From JBMNGG01 sp050949705 (GTDB lineage Bacteria > Bacillota > Thermosediminibacteria > Thermosediminibacterales > Tepidanaerobacteraceae): a DNA stretch of 64,000 bases. The stretch covers positions 1 to 64,000 of the forward strand of contig JBMNGG010000004.1 in the NCBI GenBank assembly GCA_050949705.1, read 5' to 3'. Shown in pieces: positions 43,042-52,154 of this stretch (position 1 is the first letter of the stretch; each line of letters begins with the position of its first letter). The position numbers were made by a program, and so were the translations under genes. The notes below the pieces were generated by a model, which was not told the DNA's origin, ran no database searches, and worked only from the letters and a program-made list of their open reading frames with translations.

Positions 43042-44609
43042 TGGCATATACTGTTTTAATTTGCGATGATGAATCTTTGGAAAGACAGGTGCTTAAATCT
43101 ATTATAGAGAATTCCGACCTACCTTTAAAGATAGCTGGGGAAGCTAAAAACGGTATTGAAGCATTGGATCTATCTAAAAAACTAAAACCTGATATTTTAT
43201 TGATAGACATTAAAATGCCTGGTAAAGATGGTATAACAGCAGGTGCGGAAATAAAAGAAGTATGTCCGAAATGTAGAACCATTTTTATTACAGCATATGA
43301 TGAATTTGAATATGTTAAAAAGGCACTTCAAATGGGTGCGGTGGAATATTTACTAAAACCTGTAAGGCCTGATGAAATTGTTGCACTTCTTTCTAAAACA
43401 GTAGATTCATTAAATCAGGAAAAACAAAAGAAGCTAAAAGAGGAGAAGCTATTAGCATCTATTAAAGAAGCGGCCAATATGCTAAAATCCAGTATTATGA
43501 TAAGTATGATTATGGCCCATTATGAGGATGAAAGAATATTAACATATAGGGCAAAGCTTTTAGGTATCGAGAAACTCCCGTCTTCAATTATGGTAATATT
43601 GCCGGATTTAGAGCCAGACAGCTCTGATGTGGAACTAGAGAGATATGAGGTATATAGTTTTTTAGAAAAAATGTATTCAAATGATGAGAATGTATTTTTG
43701 TTTTTCATGGGTGAGGAAATAATCCTAGGTTTGACATCTTCCTCGGATTTTGCTCAGTCTATGGCAGAAGAAATAAGAAAAAAGATAGAGAATGATCTTG
43801 ATGTAACAGTAACTATAGGAGTTGGCAACGGAGAGAAAGACATAAAAACACTTTTCCATGATGCACAACTTGCTGCACGACTGGGTCAGTTTTTCATAGG
43901 ATCAAATAATGTTGTTACATGTGATATGTTACTGGATTTTGTAGGAGATATAGGAGAATACAGAATAAACAAGGAAAAAAATAAGCTGTTGGAATTTGTA
44001 AAAATGGGTAATTTCAAAGAAGCTTCCAGACTTTTTGAAGAAATACTGAAAGATATATTTGTTTTAGGAAAAGGCTCACTGATATTCTGTCAAGTCAGGA
44101 TTTCGGAAATAATGGTAATGGTATGGTCAACAGCTTTACAGGTAGGCTTAATAGAACTCCAAAATGCTAATTTGCACTCGAGCCATTTGAAAAAATTAGG
44201 TAGGTGTGGAACTTATGCAGCATTAAAGCTTTGTTGTGAAAGTTTTTTAGAGGATGTATTCTCGAAAGTAAGCAAATTAGACAATGCTGATATCATAAGG
44301 CAAGCCATGAAGTATATAGAAGAAAATTACAATGAAGATCTGAAGCTGGGAAAACTGGCGAAAGAGATATATATCAGTCCAGATTATTTCAGTCGACTGT
44401 TTAAAAAGGTAGCCGGCTGCACTTATGTTGAATACATAACTAAAATAAGAATAGAAAATGCTAAAATACTGCTTACTAATCCCATATTATCCATCTCAGA
44501 AGTGGCAAAAAAGACCGGTTATTCAGATCCAAACTATTTTAGCAGGGTCTTTAAAAAGAGTGTGGGCATTTCTCCTGGCGAATACAAGAAAATTCACAAT
44601 ATACAATAA
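43041..44609 (+). CDS. AraC-type response regulator (YesN-like)
   Basis: A 522-residue regulator. The receiver domain is at 1-120, with acidic pocket D9-D10, phospho-acceptor D56 in LLIDIKMPGKDG and the K of LLKPVRPDE. A middle region (about 150-400) is of the type common in YesN proteins. The C-terminus (about 420-518) carries the double-HTH AraC domain (LGKLAKEIYISPDYFSRLFK, then ISEVAKKTGYSDPNYFSRVF). It is translationally coupled to the kinase gene (TAATG overlap) and expected to activate the pdu promoter that starts after the terminator behind it. Confidence 0.92.
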   Translation: MAYTVLICDDESLERQVLKSIIENSDLPLKIAGEAKNGIEALDLSKKLKPDILLIDIKMPGKDGITAGAEIKEVCPKCRTIFITAYDEFEYVKKALQMGAVEYLLKPVRPDEIVALLSKTVDSLNQEKQKKLKEEKLLASIKEAANMLKSSIMISMIMAHYEDERILTYRAKLLGIEKLPSSIMVILPDLEPDSSDVELERYEVYSFLEKMYSNDENVFLFFMGEEIILGLTSSSDFAQSMAEEIRKKIENDLDVTVTIGVGNGEKDIKTLFHDAQLAARLGQFFIGSNNVVTCDMLLDFVGDIGEYRINKEKNKLLEFVKMGNFKEASRLFEEILKDIFVLGKGSLIFCQVRISEIMVMVWSTALQVGLIELQNANLHSSHLKKLGRCGTYAALKLCCESFLEDVFSKVSKLDNADIIRQAMKYIEENYNEDLKLGKLAKEIYISPDYFSRLFKKVAGCTYVEYITKIRIENAKILLTNPILSISEVAKKTGYSDPNYFSRVFKKSVGISPGEYKKIHNIQ

Positions 44610-44650
44610 TATTCAGCAGATTTGTCCAGTAAAAAACAGAATAATGCTAG

Positions 44651-44688
44651 AGCCTTCTTTTGGTATAAAACGAAGAAGGCTTTTTTTA
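44651..44688 (+). terminator. Terminator between regulatory genes and the pdu operon
   Basis: AGCCTTCTT (44651-44659) and AAGAAGGCT (44673-44681) form a 9-bp stem, followed by TTTTTTATT. The shell operon therefore needs its own promoter, in 44690-44780. Confidence 0.9.
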
Positions 44689-44735
44689 TTAAAAATACAG
44701 ATATTTTACAAAATATTGTAGAGGTTAAATATTCC

Positions 44736-44762
44736 ATATATAGAACTTATACAGAACAATCA
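44736..44762 (+). promoter_or_regulatory. Possible AraC-type direct repeat before pduA
   Basis: Two TATA-AGAAC-like units (ATATAGAAC and ATACAGAAC) lie 11 bases apart, one helical turn, about 45 bases before the pduA start. It could be the site of the AraC response regulator; this is weak evidence on its own. Confidence 0.3.
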
Positions 44763-44796
44763 AATGTTTTTAAAAACAAAATTAGGAGGGGAAAGT

Positions 44797-45075
44797 ATGG
44801 GTGGAGAGGCACTAGGTATGGTTGAAACAAAAGGCTTAGTTCCAGCTATCGAAGCTGCTGATGCAATGGTAAAAGCAGCAAATGTCAAATTAATAGGCTA
44901 TGAAAAAATTGGGTCAGGATTGGTAACTGTTATGGTCCGAGGTGATGTTGGAGCCACTAAAGCTGCAACGGATGCGGGAGCGGCTGCCGCTGGTAAGGTT
45001 GGCCAAATAGTTTCAGTCCACGTGATTCCACGTCCTCATGCAGATGTGGAAAAGATTTTACCAAAGATGGAATAA
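44797..45075 (+). CDS. pduA: Microcompartment hexameric shell protein PduA-like
   Basis: A 92-residue single-BMC-domain protein. ALGMVETKGLVPAIEAADAM at the start and SVHVIPRPHADVEKILP at the end are the hallmarks of PduA/PduJ/EutM/CcmK-type shell hexamers. These tile the facets of the compartment, with small pores for substrate. The binding site AGGAGGGG fixes the start at ATG 44797; the longer frame to 44764 is not needed. It is the first gene of the operon and the only canonical small BMC-H protein in it, whereas enteric pdu operons have two (PduA and PduJ). Confidence 0.95.
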   Translation: MGGEALGMVETKGLVPAIEAADAMVKAANVKLIGYEKIGSGLVTVMVRGDVGATKAATDAGAAAAGKVGQIVSVHVIPRPHADVEKILPKME

Positions 45076-45098
45076 ATGAAAGTTAGGAGGTGAGTTTA

Positions 45099-45878
45099 GT
45101 GGAAGATAAACTCGTGCAACAGGTTGTTAAGGACGTTATGGAAAAACTTAATCCTGTTAAGGAGAGTGAAAAAAGTTCGTCTTTTGTAAATCCAGGTATG
45201 ACTGAGTTTGTTGGTATAACTATTGGAGATACGATAGGTCTGGTTATTGCTAATGTAGATGAAGCCCTTCATGAGAAGATGGGAATTGATAAGAAATTTA
45301 GGTCAATAGGGATTGTAGGTGCCAGAACTGGAGCAGGACCACAAATAATGGCTGCAGATGAAGCGGTAAAAGCTACAAATACCGAAATCGTCACAATAGA
45401 ATTACCCAGAGACACAAAAGGTGGTGCCGGCCACGGATCGCTCATTATTTTTGGTGCTGAGGATGTATCTGATGCCCGCAGGGCTGTAGAGGTTACTCTG
45501 AAGGAATTAGAGCGCACCTTTGGAGATGTTTACGGTAATGATGCAGGTCATTTAGAGTTTCAATATACAGCAAGGGCAAGCATAGCACTAGAAAAGGCTT
45601 TTGGTGCTCCTTTAGGCAAAGCTTTTGGCCTAATAGTAGGGGCTCCTGCTGCTATTGGTGTTATTTGCAGCGATACTGCAGTAAAGGCTGCAGAGGTAGA
45701 TATACTTGCCTATTCAAGTCCCGCCAATGGCACCAGTTTTACAAATGAGGCTATTTTGGCTTTTTCAGGAGATTCCGGAGCTGTAAGACAGGCTATTATC
45801 TCAGCTAGAGAAGTGGGCAAGCAATTGTTGTGGGCAATGGGTGATGAGCCGGTGTCTACGACTAAACCGTACATTTAA
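45099..45878 (+). CDS. pduB: Microcompartment trimeric shell protein PduB
   Basis: A 259-residue tandem-BMC protein. Trimers of such proteins fill hexamer positions in the facet and may have a gated pore. Two BMC domains run from about 40 to 255 (EFVGITIGDTIGLVIANVDE; GKAFGLIVGAPAAIGVICSD). The N-terminal extension EDKLVQQVVKDVMEKL is an amphipathic helix; in Salmonella PduB the extension links the shell to the enzyme core. AGGAGG at 45085-45090 puts the start at GTG 45099 rather than at 45090. Confidence 0.93.
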   Translation: MEDKLVQQVVKDVMEKLNPVKESEKSSSFVNPGMTEFVGITIGDTIGLVIANVDEALHEKMGIDKKFRSIGIVGARTGAGPQIMAADEAVKATNTEIVTIELPRDTKGGAGHGSLIIFGAEDVSDARRAVEVTLKELERTFGDVYGNDAGHLEFQYTARASIALEKAFGAPLGKAFGLIVGAPAAIGVICSDTAVKAAEVDILAYSSPANGTSFTNEAILAFSGDSGAVRQAIISAREVGKQLLWAMGDEPVSTTKPYI

Positions 45879-45902
45879 ACTGATTGAAAGGGGGTTCAAA
45901 AA

Positions 45903-47600
45903 TTGAAGTCTACAGCATTAAAATCCAAGAGGTTCAAGATATTGGCCGAAAGGCCTGTTAATATGGACGGATTTGTAGCGGAATGGCCTGAGGTTGGTTT
46001 AATAGCAACCAATAGTCCCAACGATCCTAAACCCAGTGTAAAAATTGAAAACGGAAAAATTGTTGAAATGGACGGTAAGCCACGGAAAGATTTTGACATG
46101 ATCGATCAATTCATAGCTGATTATGCCATAGATTTGGATGTAGCAGAAGAGGCTATGGCTATGGATTCTACCGAGATTGCTAGGATGCTTGTTGATATAA
46201 ATGTTCCAAGAGCGGAAATCGTAAGAATCGCACAAGGTTTGACACCAGCAAAAATAACAGAAGTTATCAATGAAATGAATGTAGTTGAAATAATGATGGC
46301 CATCCAAAAGGCAAGGGCTCGTAAACGACCTGCCAATCAATGCCACGTAACAAATGTACGCGACAATCCTGTACAAATAGCGGCAGACGCTGCTGAAGCT
46401 GCTATTAGGGGATTTGAGGAACATGAAACTACTATAGGTATTACGAGATATGCACCCTTTAACGCTTTAGCACTCTTAGTAGGTGCACAGACCGGTCGGG
46501 GTGGAATACTGACTCAGTGCGCCATGGAAGAAGCCTTCGAATTGACTATAGGTATGCGTGGTCTAACTTCCTATGCAGAAACGATTTCCGTATATGGAAC
46601 GGAAAAAGTTTTTGTTGATGGTGATGACACTCCTTGGTCAAAAGCCTTCCTTGCATCTGCCTATGCATCTAGGGGCATAAAGATGAGATTTACCTCGGGA
46701 ACCGGTGCAGAAGTACAAATGGGCTTTGCCGAAGGAAAGTCCATGCTTTACCTGGAGGCACGTTGTATCATGCTTACCAGAGGAGCAGGAGTCCAGGGAT
46801 TACAGAACGGTTCTATTAGCTGTATAGGTGTTCCTGGAGCTGTTCCAAGTGGTATCAGGGTAGTTGCAGGAGAAAACCTGATAACTATGATGTTGGACTT
46901 AGAGGTTGCATCAGGTAATGATCAGACTTTCTCCCACTCGGATATAAGAAGGACGGCAAGATTATTACTGCTTATGATGCCTGGCACTGATTTTATTGCA
47001 TCAGGGTACAGTGCTGTGCCTAACTATGATAATATGTTTGCAGGTTCTAACTTTGATATTGAAGATGTAGACGACTATATGATATTACAGCGTGATTTGA
47101 TGGTGGACGGAGGTCTTAAACCTGTATCAGAAGAAGAGGTCCTTGCTGTTAGAAACAAAGCGGCAAGAGCCTTACAAGCTGTATTTAACAAGCTGGGGCT
47201 TCCCCCAATTACCGATGAAGAAGTTGAAGCCGCTACTTATGCTAATGGTTCCAAGGATATGCCACCACGTGAAGTAAATGAGGATTTGAAAGCTGCAACA
47301 GAAATGATGGATAGGGGCATAACGAGCCTTGATGTTATTAAAGCATTGGCACAAAGTAGTTTTGAAGATGTTGCAGAGAATATTCTCAACATGCTCAAAC
47401 AAAGAATTGCAGGGGACTATTTGCATACATCGGCAGTCCTTGATGAGAATTTTAATATTGATTCTGCAGTAAATAATCCCAATGATTATCGGGGTCCCGG
47501 CACTGGATATCGCTTGTCAAAAGAGCGCTGGGATGAAATAAAGAACATCCCCAATGCTTTAAAACCCGAGGATTTTCAGACAAAAGAAGGGGGGAAATAA
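45903..47600 (+). CDS. pduC: B12-dependent diol/glycerol dehydratase large subunit
   Basis: A 565-residue catalytic alpha subunit. With PduD and PduE it converts 1,2-propanediol to propionaldehyde (or glycerol to 3-hydroxypropionaldehyde) by adenosylcobalamin radical chemistry. The start region KSKRFKILAERPVNMDGFV, the middle FTSGTGAEVQMGFAEGKSML and MMPGTDFIASGYSAVPNYDN are conserved in the family. The start is a TTG 8 bases after GGGGG. Diol and glycerol enzymes cannot be told apart safely by eye; the microcompartment and PduP/PduL favour 1,2-propanediol, but glycerol is possible. Confidence 0.95.
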   Translation: MKSTALKSKRFKILAERPVNMDGFVAEWPEVGLIATNSPNDPKPSVKIENGKIVEMDGKPRKDFDMIDQFIADYAIDLDVAEEAMAMDSTEIARMLVDINVPRAEIVRIAQGLTPAKITEVINEMNVVEIMMAIQKARARKRPANQCHVTNVRDNPVQIAADAAEAAIRGFEEHETTIGITRYAPFNALALLVGAQTGRGGILTQCAMEEAFELTIGMRGLTSYAETISVYGTEKVFVDGDDTPWSKAFLASAYASRGIKMRFTSGTGAEVQMGFAEGKSMLYLEARCIMLTRGAGVQGLQNGSISCIGVPGAVPSGIRVVAGENLITMMLDLEVASGNDQTFSHSDIRRTARLLLLMMPGTDFIASGYSAVPNYDNMFAGSNFDIEDVDDYMILQRDLMVDGGLKPVSEEEVLAVRNKAARALQAVFNKLGLPPITDEEVEAATYANGSKDMPPREVNEDLKAATEMMDRGITSLDVIKALAQSSFEDVAENILNMLKQRIAGDYLHTSAVLDENFNIDSAVNNPNDYRGPGTGYRLSKERWDEIKNIPNALKPEDFQTKEGGK

Positions 47601-47601
47601 T

Positions 47602-48246
47602 ATGATAAGCACTGAAGCTCTTGTAGATAAGGTAGTAAATGAAGTATTGAAGCGGCTAAAGAGTGATGGGATGAATGAGAAAAAAGACCTAAAAGGTCTA
47701 GAAATCAGCTTTTCAGAAACAGGTCCCGCTAAGCAAGGAACAGTTGAAGATGAAGTTGTAGTCGGTATTTCTCCGGCTTTTGGTCGACATTTCCAAGAAA
47801 ATATTGTGGGTGTTCCCTTAGCAAGCATTTTAAGAGAAGTTGTGGCTGGAATATCTGAAGAGGGGTTACAGTTTAGAATAATAAGAGTAAATCATACGGC
47901 AGATGTTGCATTTATTGCTCATACTGCAGCTAAACTGTCAGGTTCAGGCGTGGGAATAGGCATTCAATCCCGTGGCACTACAGTAATTCACCACAAGGAC
48001 CTTCAGCCTTTAAACAATTTAGAATTATTCCCCCAATGTCCTTTAATGACCTTAGAGACATATAGAATGATTGGGAAAAATGCAGCTAAATATGCTAAAG
48101 GTGAATCACCTGAACCCGTTCCCGTTGTCAATGACCAAATGGCACGGCCAAAATATCAAGCAAAAGCTGCAGTTATGCACAATTTTGAGACTGAATACGT
48201 CAAATCAGGTGTCAAGCCTGTAGAACTCAGCTTTTCTTTTAATTAG
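47602..48246 (+). CDS. pduD: Diol dehydratase medium subunit
   Basis: A 214-residue beta subunit. The N-terminal STEALVDKVVNEVLKRLKS is an amphipathic helix of the kind shown to target Salmonella PduD and its partners into the microcompartment. The body (EDEVVVGISPAFGRHFQENI, then NHTADVAFIAHTAAKLSGSG) forms the cobalamin-binding part with PduC. The start is 1 base after the pduC stop, and the binding site GGGGGG lies inside the end of pduC. Confidence 0.95.
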   Translation: MISTEALVDKVVNEVLKRLKSDGMNEKKDLKGLEISFSETGPAKQGTVEDEVVVGISPAFGRHFQENIVGVPLASILREVVAGISEEGLQFRIIRVNHTADVAFIAHTAAKLSGSGVGIGIQSRGTTVIHHKDLQPLNNLELFPQCPLMTLETYRMIGKNAAKYAKGESPEPVPVVNDQMARPKYQAKAAVMHNFETEYVKSGVKPVELSFSFN

Positions 48247-48259
48247 GGAGGTGTTCAGG

Positions 48260-48787
48260 ATGATAGATGAAAAGAAATTAGAAAATCTGGTTCGTGAGGT
48301 TCTAGCAAGTATAGGAAAAAACAAAAGTACAAAAACCTGTGATGATAGCTGTCCTCAAACTACAGACTTTAACTTAGATGTAGAAAAGGACTACCCTCTT
48401 GCCAATAAAAGACCGGATTTGGTTAAAACCGCAAGAGGGCAGAGCTTAGATGATATAACTTTAGATGAAGTCATGAAGGGTGAAATAAAACCTGAAGACT
48501 TAAGAATAACGGATAAGACCTTACTTATGCAGGCGGAAATTGCTGAAAAAGTAGGACGGCGTCAGCTGGCGCAGAACTTTAGAAGAGCGGCGGAACTTAC
48601 TAAAGTGCCTGATGAAAGAATACTTGAGATATATACTGCCCTAAGGCCTTATAGATCATCAAAGGAAGAGCTGTTATCAATAGCTGAAGAGCTAGAAACA
48701 ACCTATAACGCTCCCCTTTGTGCAAATCATGTGAAGGAAGCCGCAGATGTCTATGAACGCAGACGTTTGCTAAAAGGAATGGAATAG
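48260..48787 (+). CDS. pduE: Diol dehydratase small subunit
   Basis: A 175-residue gamma subunit. After an amphipathic N-terminal helix (EKKLENLVREVLASIG) and a linker, the family core starts at DYPLANKRPDLVKTARGQSL and includes LMQAEIAEKVGRRQLAQNF. GGGAGGT lies 7 bases before ATG 48260; an in-frame GTG at 48251 lies inside the binding site and was rejected. It completes the dehydratase PduCDE. Confidence 0.95.
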   Translation: MIDEKKLENLVREVLASIGKNKSTKTCDDSCPQTTDFNLDVEKDYPLANKRPDLVKTARGQSLDDITLDEVMKGEIKPEDLRITDKTLLMQAEIAEKVGRRQLAQNFRRAAELTKVPDERILEIYTALRPYRSSKEELLSIAEELETTYNAPLCANHVKEAADVYERRRLLKGME

Positions 48788-48800
48788 ACGGAGGGTTAAA

Positions 48801-50603
48801 ATGCTTGTTGCAGGTGTAGATATTGGAAACAATACTGTAGAGGTTGCCCTTGCAAAGGTTGAAGAAAATAGCACTACTTTTATCTCTAGTGGTATATCAT
48901 CTACTACAGGAGTAAAAGGAACACCGTCAAATATTGTCGGGATAAGATTTGCGTTGGATAACGCTTTAAGGAAAGCTTCCATTGATATAAAAAACCTAGA
49001 CCTTATTCGTATAAATGAAGCTACGCCCGTTATTTCAGATATGGCTATGGAAACAATAACTGAAACCATCATAACAGAATCAACAATGATCGGACATAAT
49101 CCATCTACACCGGGAGGAATAGGATTGGGGGTAGGCAAAACTACCCTCATTTTCCACCTAGATAATGTTAAATCCGGTGAAAAGGTCATAGTAATAGTGC
49201 CCAAAAATGTGGACTTTGAAGATGTGGCGGCAACAATAAATAAAGCAGCAAGCAGAGGCGTTTTGGTTGAAGGGGCAATAGTTCAAAAAGATGACGGTGT
49301 ACTTATATCTAATCGATTAAACAGAAAAATACCTATAGTAGACGAAGTGGCCTACATTGATAAGGTTCCTGTGAGTATGCTTGCAGCGGTGGAAGTAGCC
49401 GAACAAGGTTATACCATAAAAACTCTTTCAAATCCCTATGGTATTGCCACAGTTTTTGACCTTTCCTCTGAGGAAACCAAAAATATAGTTCCAATAGCTA
49501 GAGCCCTTATAGGTAATAGGTCTGCAGTGGTAATCAGAACACCTGCAGGAGATGTGCAAGAAAGAAGAATACCTGCGGGGAATTTAATTCTTTTAGGGGA
49601 AAAAGGCAAGACTTCTGTGGATTTGGATGAAGGGGCGAAAAGGGTGATGGAAGAGCTTGATCGCATATATCCCTTAAAAGATGCCCAAGGAACTTCAGGT
49701 ACCAATGTAGGAGGATTACTTGCGAAGATTCGCAGCAGCATGGCAGATTTGACAGGTCAAAAGTCTGAGGATATAAAGATTCAGGATATATTGGCTGTTG
49801 ATACATTGGTTCAACAGAAAGTTAAGGGTGGCCTTGCCAATGAATTTTTCGCAGAAGATGCAGTTGGTATGGCTGCTATGGTAAAAAGCTCACGACTCCC
49901 TATGGAAAAAGTGGCAAATAAAGTTGAAGAAGAGCTTTCAGTTCCAGTTCATATAGCGGGAGTTGAGGCTGATATGGCCATTAAGGGTGCTTTGACGACC
50001 CCCGGCACTGCAAAACCCCTAGCTGTTTTAGATTTGGGCGGTGGTTCTGTTGATGCTGCATTTTTAACAGAGGATGGGAAAGTAAAGACTGTTCACATGG
50101 CTGGTGCCGGAGATATGGTTAATATGCTTATGGGTGCTGAGCTTGGCATAACAGATAAAATGCTTTTGGAAGATCTTAAATGTAATCCCCTAGCTAAGGT
50201 TGAGAGCCTGTTTTCCATAAGATTGGAGGATGGGACAGTAAAGTTTTTCAACAGCCCCTTAGACCCTAGGATGTTTGCGAGGGTGGTTCTGTTAAAAGAA
50301 GAGGGAATGACTCCCCTGCCGGGGGATTTAAAACTTGAAAAAATAAGATCAGTAAGAAGGGAAGCAAAAAAGAAGGTATTTGTGACAAATGCACTAAGAG
50401 CCTTAAAACAGGTTGCTCCGGCTGAAAATATAAGACTTTTAGATTTTGTGGTTCTATTGGGAGGGTCTGCTTTAGATTTTGAAATACCTGAGATGATTTC
50501 CGATGCCTTGGCAAATTACGGTGTGGTAGCAGGACGTGGTAATATCCGAGGGAAAGAAGGACCTCGAAATGCTGTTGCAACAGGTCTTGTCCTCGGCAAG
50601 TGA
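48801..50603 (+). CDS. pduG: Diol dehydratase reactivase large subunit
   Basis: A 600-residue actin-fold ATPase (DdrA type). It expels damaged cobalamin from the inactivated dehydratase so that fresh adenosylcobalamin can bind. The nucleotide-binding motif AGVDIGNNTVEVALAKVEEN is at the start and the second phosphate motif LDLGGGSVDAAFL near 412. GAGGG lies before the ATG. The gene is full length and directly followed by the small subunit gene. Confidence 0.95.
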   Translation: MLVAGVDIGNNTVEVALAKVEENSTTFISSGISSTTGVKGTPSNIVGIRFALDNALRKASIDIKNLDLIRINEATPVISDMAMETITETIITESTMIGHNPSTPGGIGLGVGKTTLIFHLDNVKSGEKVIVIVPKNVDFEDVAATINKAASRGVLVEGAIVQKDDGVLISNRLNRKIPIVDEVAYIDKVPVSMLAAVEVAEQGYTIKTLSNPYGIATVFDLSSEETKNIVPIARALIGNRSAVVIRTPAGDVQERRIPAGNLILLGEKGKTSVDLDEGAKRVMEELDRIYPLKDAQGTSGTNVGGLLAKIRSSMADLTGQKSEDIKIQDILAVDTLVQQKVKGGLANEFFAEDAVGMAAMVKSSRLPMEKVANKVEEELSVPVHIAGVEADMAIKGALTTPGTAKPLAVLDLGGGSVDAAFLTEDGKVKTVHMAGAGDMVNMLMGAELGITDKMLLEDLKCNPLAKVESLFSIRLEDGTVKFFNSPLDPRMFARVVLLKEEGMTPLPGDLKLEKIRSVRREAKKKVFVTNALRALKQVAPAENIRLLDFVVLLGGSALDFEIPEMISDALANYGVVAGRGNIRGKEGPRNAVATGLVLGK

Positions 50604-50612
50604 GGTATTACT

Positions 50613-50969
50613 ATGAAAAGATTTGAGGAAATAAAACCTTCGATTCATATATATTATGATGATAATGATATGATTCAGATTCCTTTAAAAAAGCTAAAGG
50701 AAGGATTAGAAGAAGAGGGAGTGCCTTGGGAGGAAAAACAAATCAAGGGGAGTCCCCAATCTTTAGCCAAACATGCAGCCCAGGATTCGCGACTCGGAAT
50801 TGGTATTGGCCTTATAGCTGACGGAACGTGTTTATTGCAACATCGTCGAATGCCTACAGGCGATCCTATAATGAAAGTTTTAGCCGGGGCTGATACCATG
50901 GAAAACTACAGAGTTTTAGGAAATAATGCAGCTAGGCTGGCAAAAAACATGCCACTTAAGTGGTTTTGA
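50613..50969 (+). CDS. pduH: Diol dehydratase reactivase small subunit
   Basis: A 118-residue protein of the DdrB/PduH family, structurally like the dehydratase beta subunit so that it can swap with it during reactivation. GIGIGLIADGTCLLQHRRMP and YRVLGNNAARLAKNMPLKWF are family-typical. The start is an ATG with TGAGGT upstream, 9 bases after the pduG stop. It acts with PduG. Confidence 0.93.
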   Translation: MKRFEEIKPSIHIYYDDNDMIQIPLKKLKEGLEEEGVPWEEKQIKGSPQSLAKHAAQDSRLGIGIGLIADGTCLLQHRRMPTGDPIMKVLAGADTMENYRVLGNNAARLAKNMPLKWF

Positions 50970-50980
50970 GGAGGGAGAGT

Positions 50981-51484
50981 GTGAAAGGTAAAAAAGCTCT
51001 TGGGATTATTGAGACATATGGTTTAACTTCTGCCATAGAAGCAGCGGATACTGCTACAAAAGCAGCCAATGTGGAACTGATAGGTTATGAGTTGGCTCGA
51101 GGCAGTGGTCTTGCCACTGTTAAGGTATTAGGAGATGTAGGTAGTGTCAAGGCTGCCATGAATGCGGCTAATGCATCTGTTTCCAAAATAGGAAAAGTGG
51201 TGGCAGTTCACGTTATTCCAAGGCCCCATGATGATATAGATATGCTTATGAAGTGGGAAAACTCCTCGGCAGAAAACTGTAACAAGCAAAAAGAAGAAGA
51301 AAAGCCTAATGATGATAATAAGTCCGAAGACAGCTCCCATAATGATGAAAAAGAGCAAGCTGTAGAAAAAGAAGAGCAAGATGAGCAAACATATACTTGT
51401 AATTTGTGTAAAGATCCCCAATGCCCCAGAAAAAAAGGTGAACCTCGAGTAAATTGTATTCACTACGAAGAAGGAGACATTTGA
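50981..51484 (+). CDS. pduK: PduK-like shell protein with C-terminal cysteine motif
   Basis: A 167-residue protein. Residues 1-95 are a BMC domain (ALGIIETYGLTSAIEAADTA). A highly charged linker, mostly Glu, Asp, Lys and Asn, spans about 96-138. The C-terminus holds CNLCKDPQCPRKKGEPRVNC with a fourth Cys after 11 residues (spacing 2, 4, 10), a likely Fe-S or zinc site. Salmonella PduK also has a C-terminal extension with such a motif. GAGGAGGGA fixes the start at GTG 50981; the frame to 50960 overlaps pduH. The role of the extension is unknown. Confidence 0.88.
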   Translation: MKGKKALGIIETYGLTSAIEAADTATKAANVELIGYELARGSGLATVKVLGDVGSVKAAMNAANASVSKIGKVVAVHVIPRPHDDIDMLMKWENSSAENCNKQKEEEKPNDDNKSEDSSHNDEKEQAVEKEEQDEQTYTCNLCKDPQCPRKKGEPRVNCIHYEEGDI

Positions 51485-51494
51485 GGTGAAGTGA

Positions 51495-52139
51495 GTGTGG
51501 CCGATGAATAATGAACTTGTAGATAAAATTGTTCGATGTATAGTAACACAACTAAGAAATCAAGAATGCAGTTTAGAAATCCCAGTTAATCCTTCGGCAA
51601 GGCATGTTCACTTATCAAAAGACCATCTGGAAATGCTTTTTGGAAAGGATTATAAACTAACTCCAATCCGTGAGCTGATGCAGCCGGGAGAATTTGCTGC
51701 TAAGGAAACAGTAATGGTTATCGGACCTAAGGGAGTTATACAAAATGTTAGGGTTCTGGGCCCCTTAAGGGACAAGACTCAAGTAGAGATTTCAAAGACC
51801 GATGGATATACGCTGGGGATTGATGCTCCAGTTAGAGAATCAGGAAATCATAAAGATACACCTGGATGCATTTTAGCAGGTCCTATGGGGGTAGTTCGAT
51901 TAGAAGATGGAGTGATTTGTGCACTAAGGCATGTACATATGCCTGATGATATAGCAAAGCAGTGGAATCTAAAAAATAATCAGTTAGTCGAAATTGCAAC
52001 TTGCGGTACTCGTAGAGTTATTTTCGATAAAGTTCTTGTTAGGGTATCTCCGGATTATGTATTAGAAATGCATGTGGATACCGATGAAGCTAATGCTTCA
52101 GGGATAAGAAACGGAGACAAGGTACTACTGATTAATTAA
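51495..52139 (+). CDS. pduL: Microcompartment phosphate propanoyltransferase PduL
   Basis: A 211-214-residue phosphotransacylase that converts propionyl-CoA and phosphate to propionyl-phosphate, recycling CoA inside the compartment. The zinc-binding motif ARHVHLSKDHLEMLFG lies near residue 33, and a second, ICALRHVHMPDD, near 144. The N-terminal helix NNELVDKIVRCIVTQLRNQE is a likely encapsulation signal. The start could be GTG 51495 or ATG 51504; GAGGTGAAG lies just upstream of both. No acyl kinase (PduW) gene follows. Confidence 0.93.
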   Translation: MWPMNNELVDKIVRCIVTQLRNQECSLEIPVNPSARHVHLSKDHLEMLFGKDYKLTPIRELMQPGEFAAKETVMVIGPKGVIQNVRVLGPLRDKTQVEISKTDGYTLGIDAPVRESGNHKDTPGCILAGPMGVVRLEDGVICALRHVHMPDDIAKQWNLKNNQLVEIATCGTRRVIFDKVLVRVSPDYVLEMHVDTDEANASGIRNGDKVLLIN

Positions 52140-52154
52140 AGGAGGAGGAAACCC

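Noticed and set aside
44690..44796. Search for a cobalamin riboswitch before the pdu operon
   Set aside because: The region of about 100 bases is too short and lacks the B12-box sequence; control by the two-component system is more likely.
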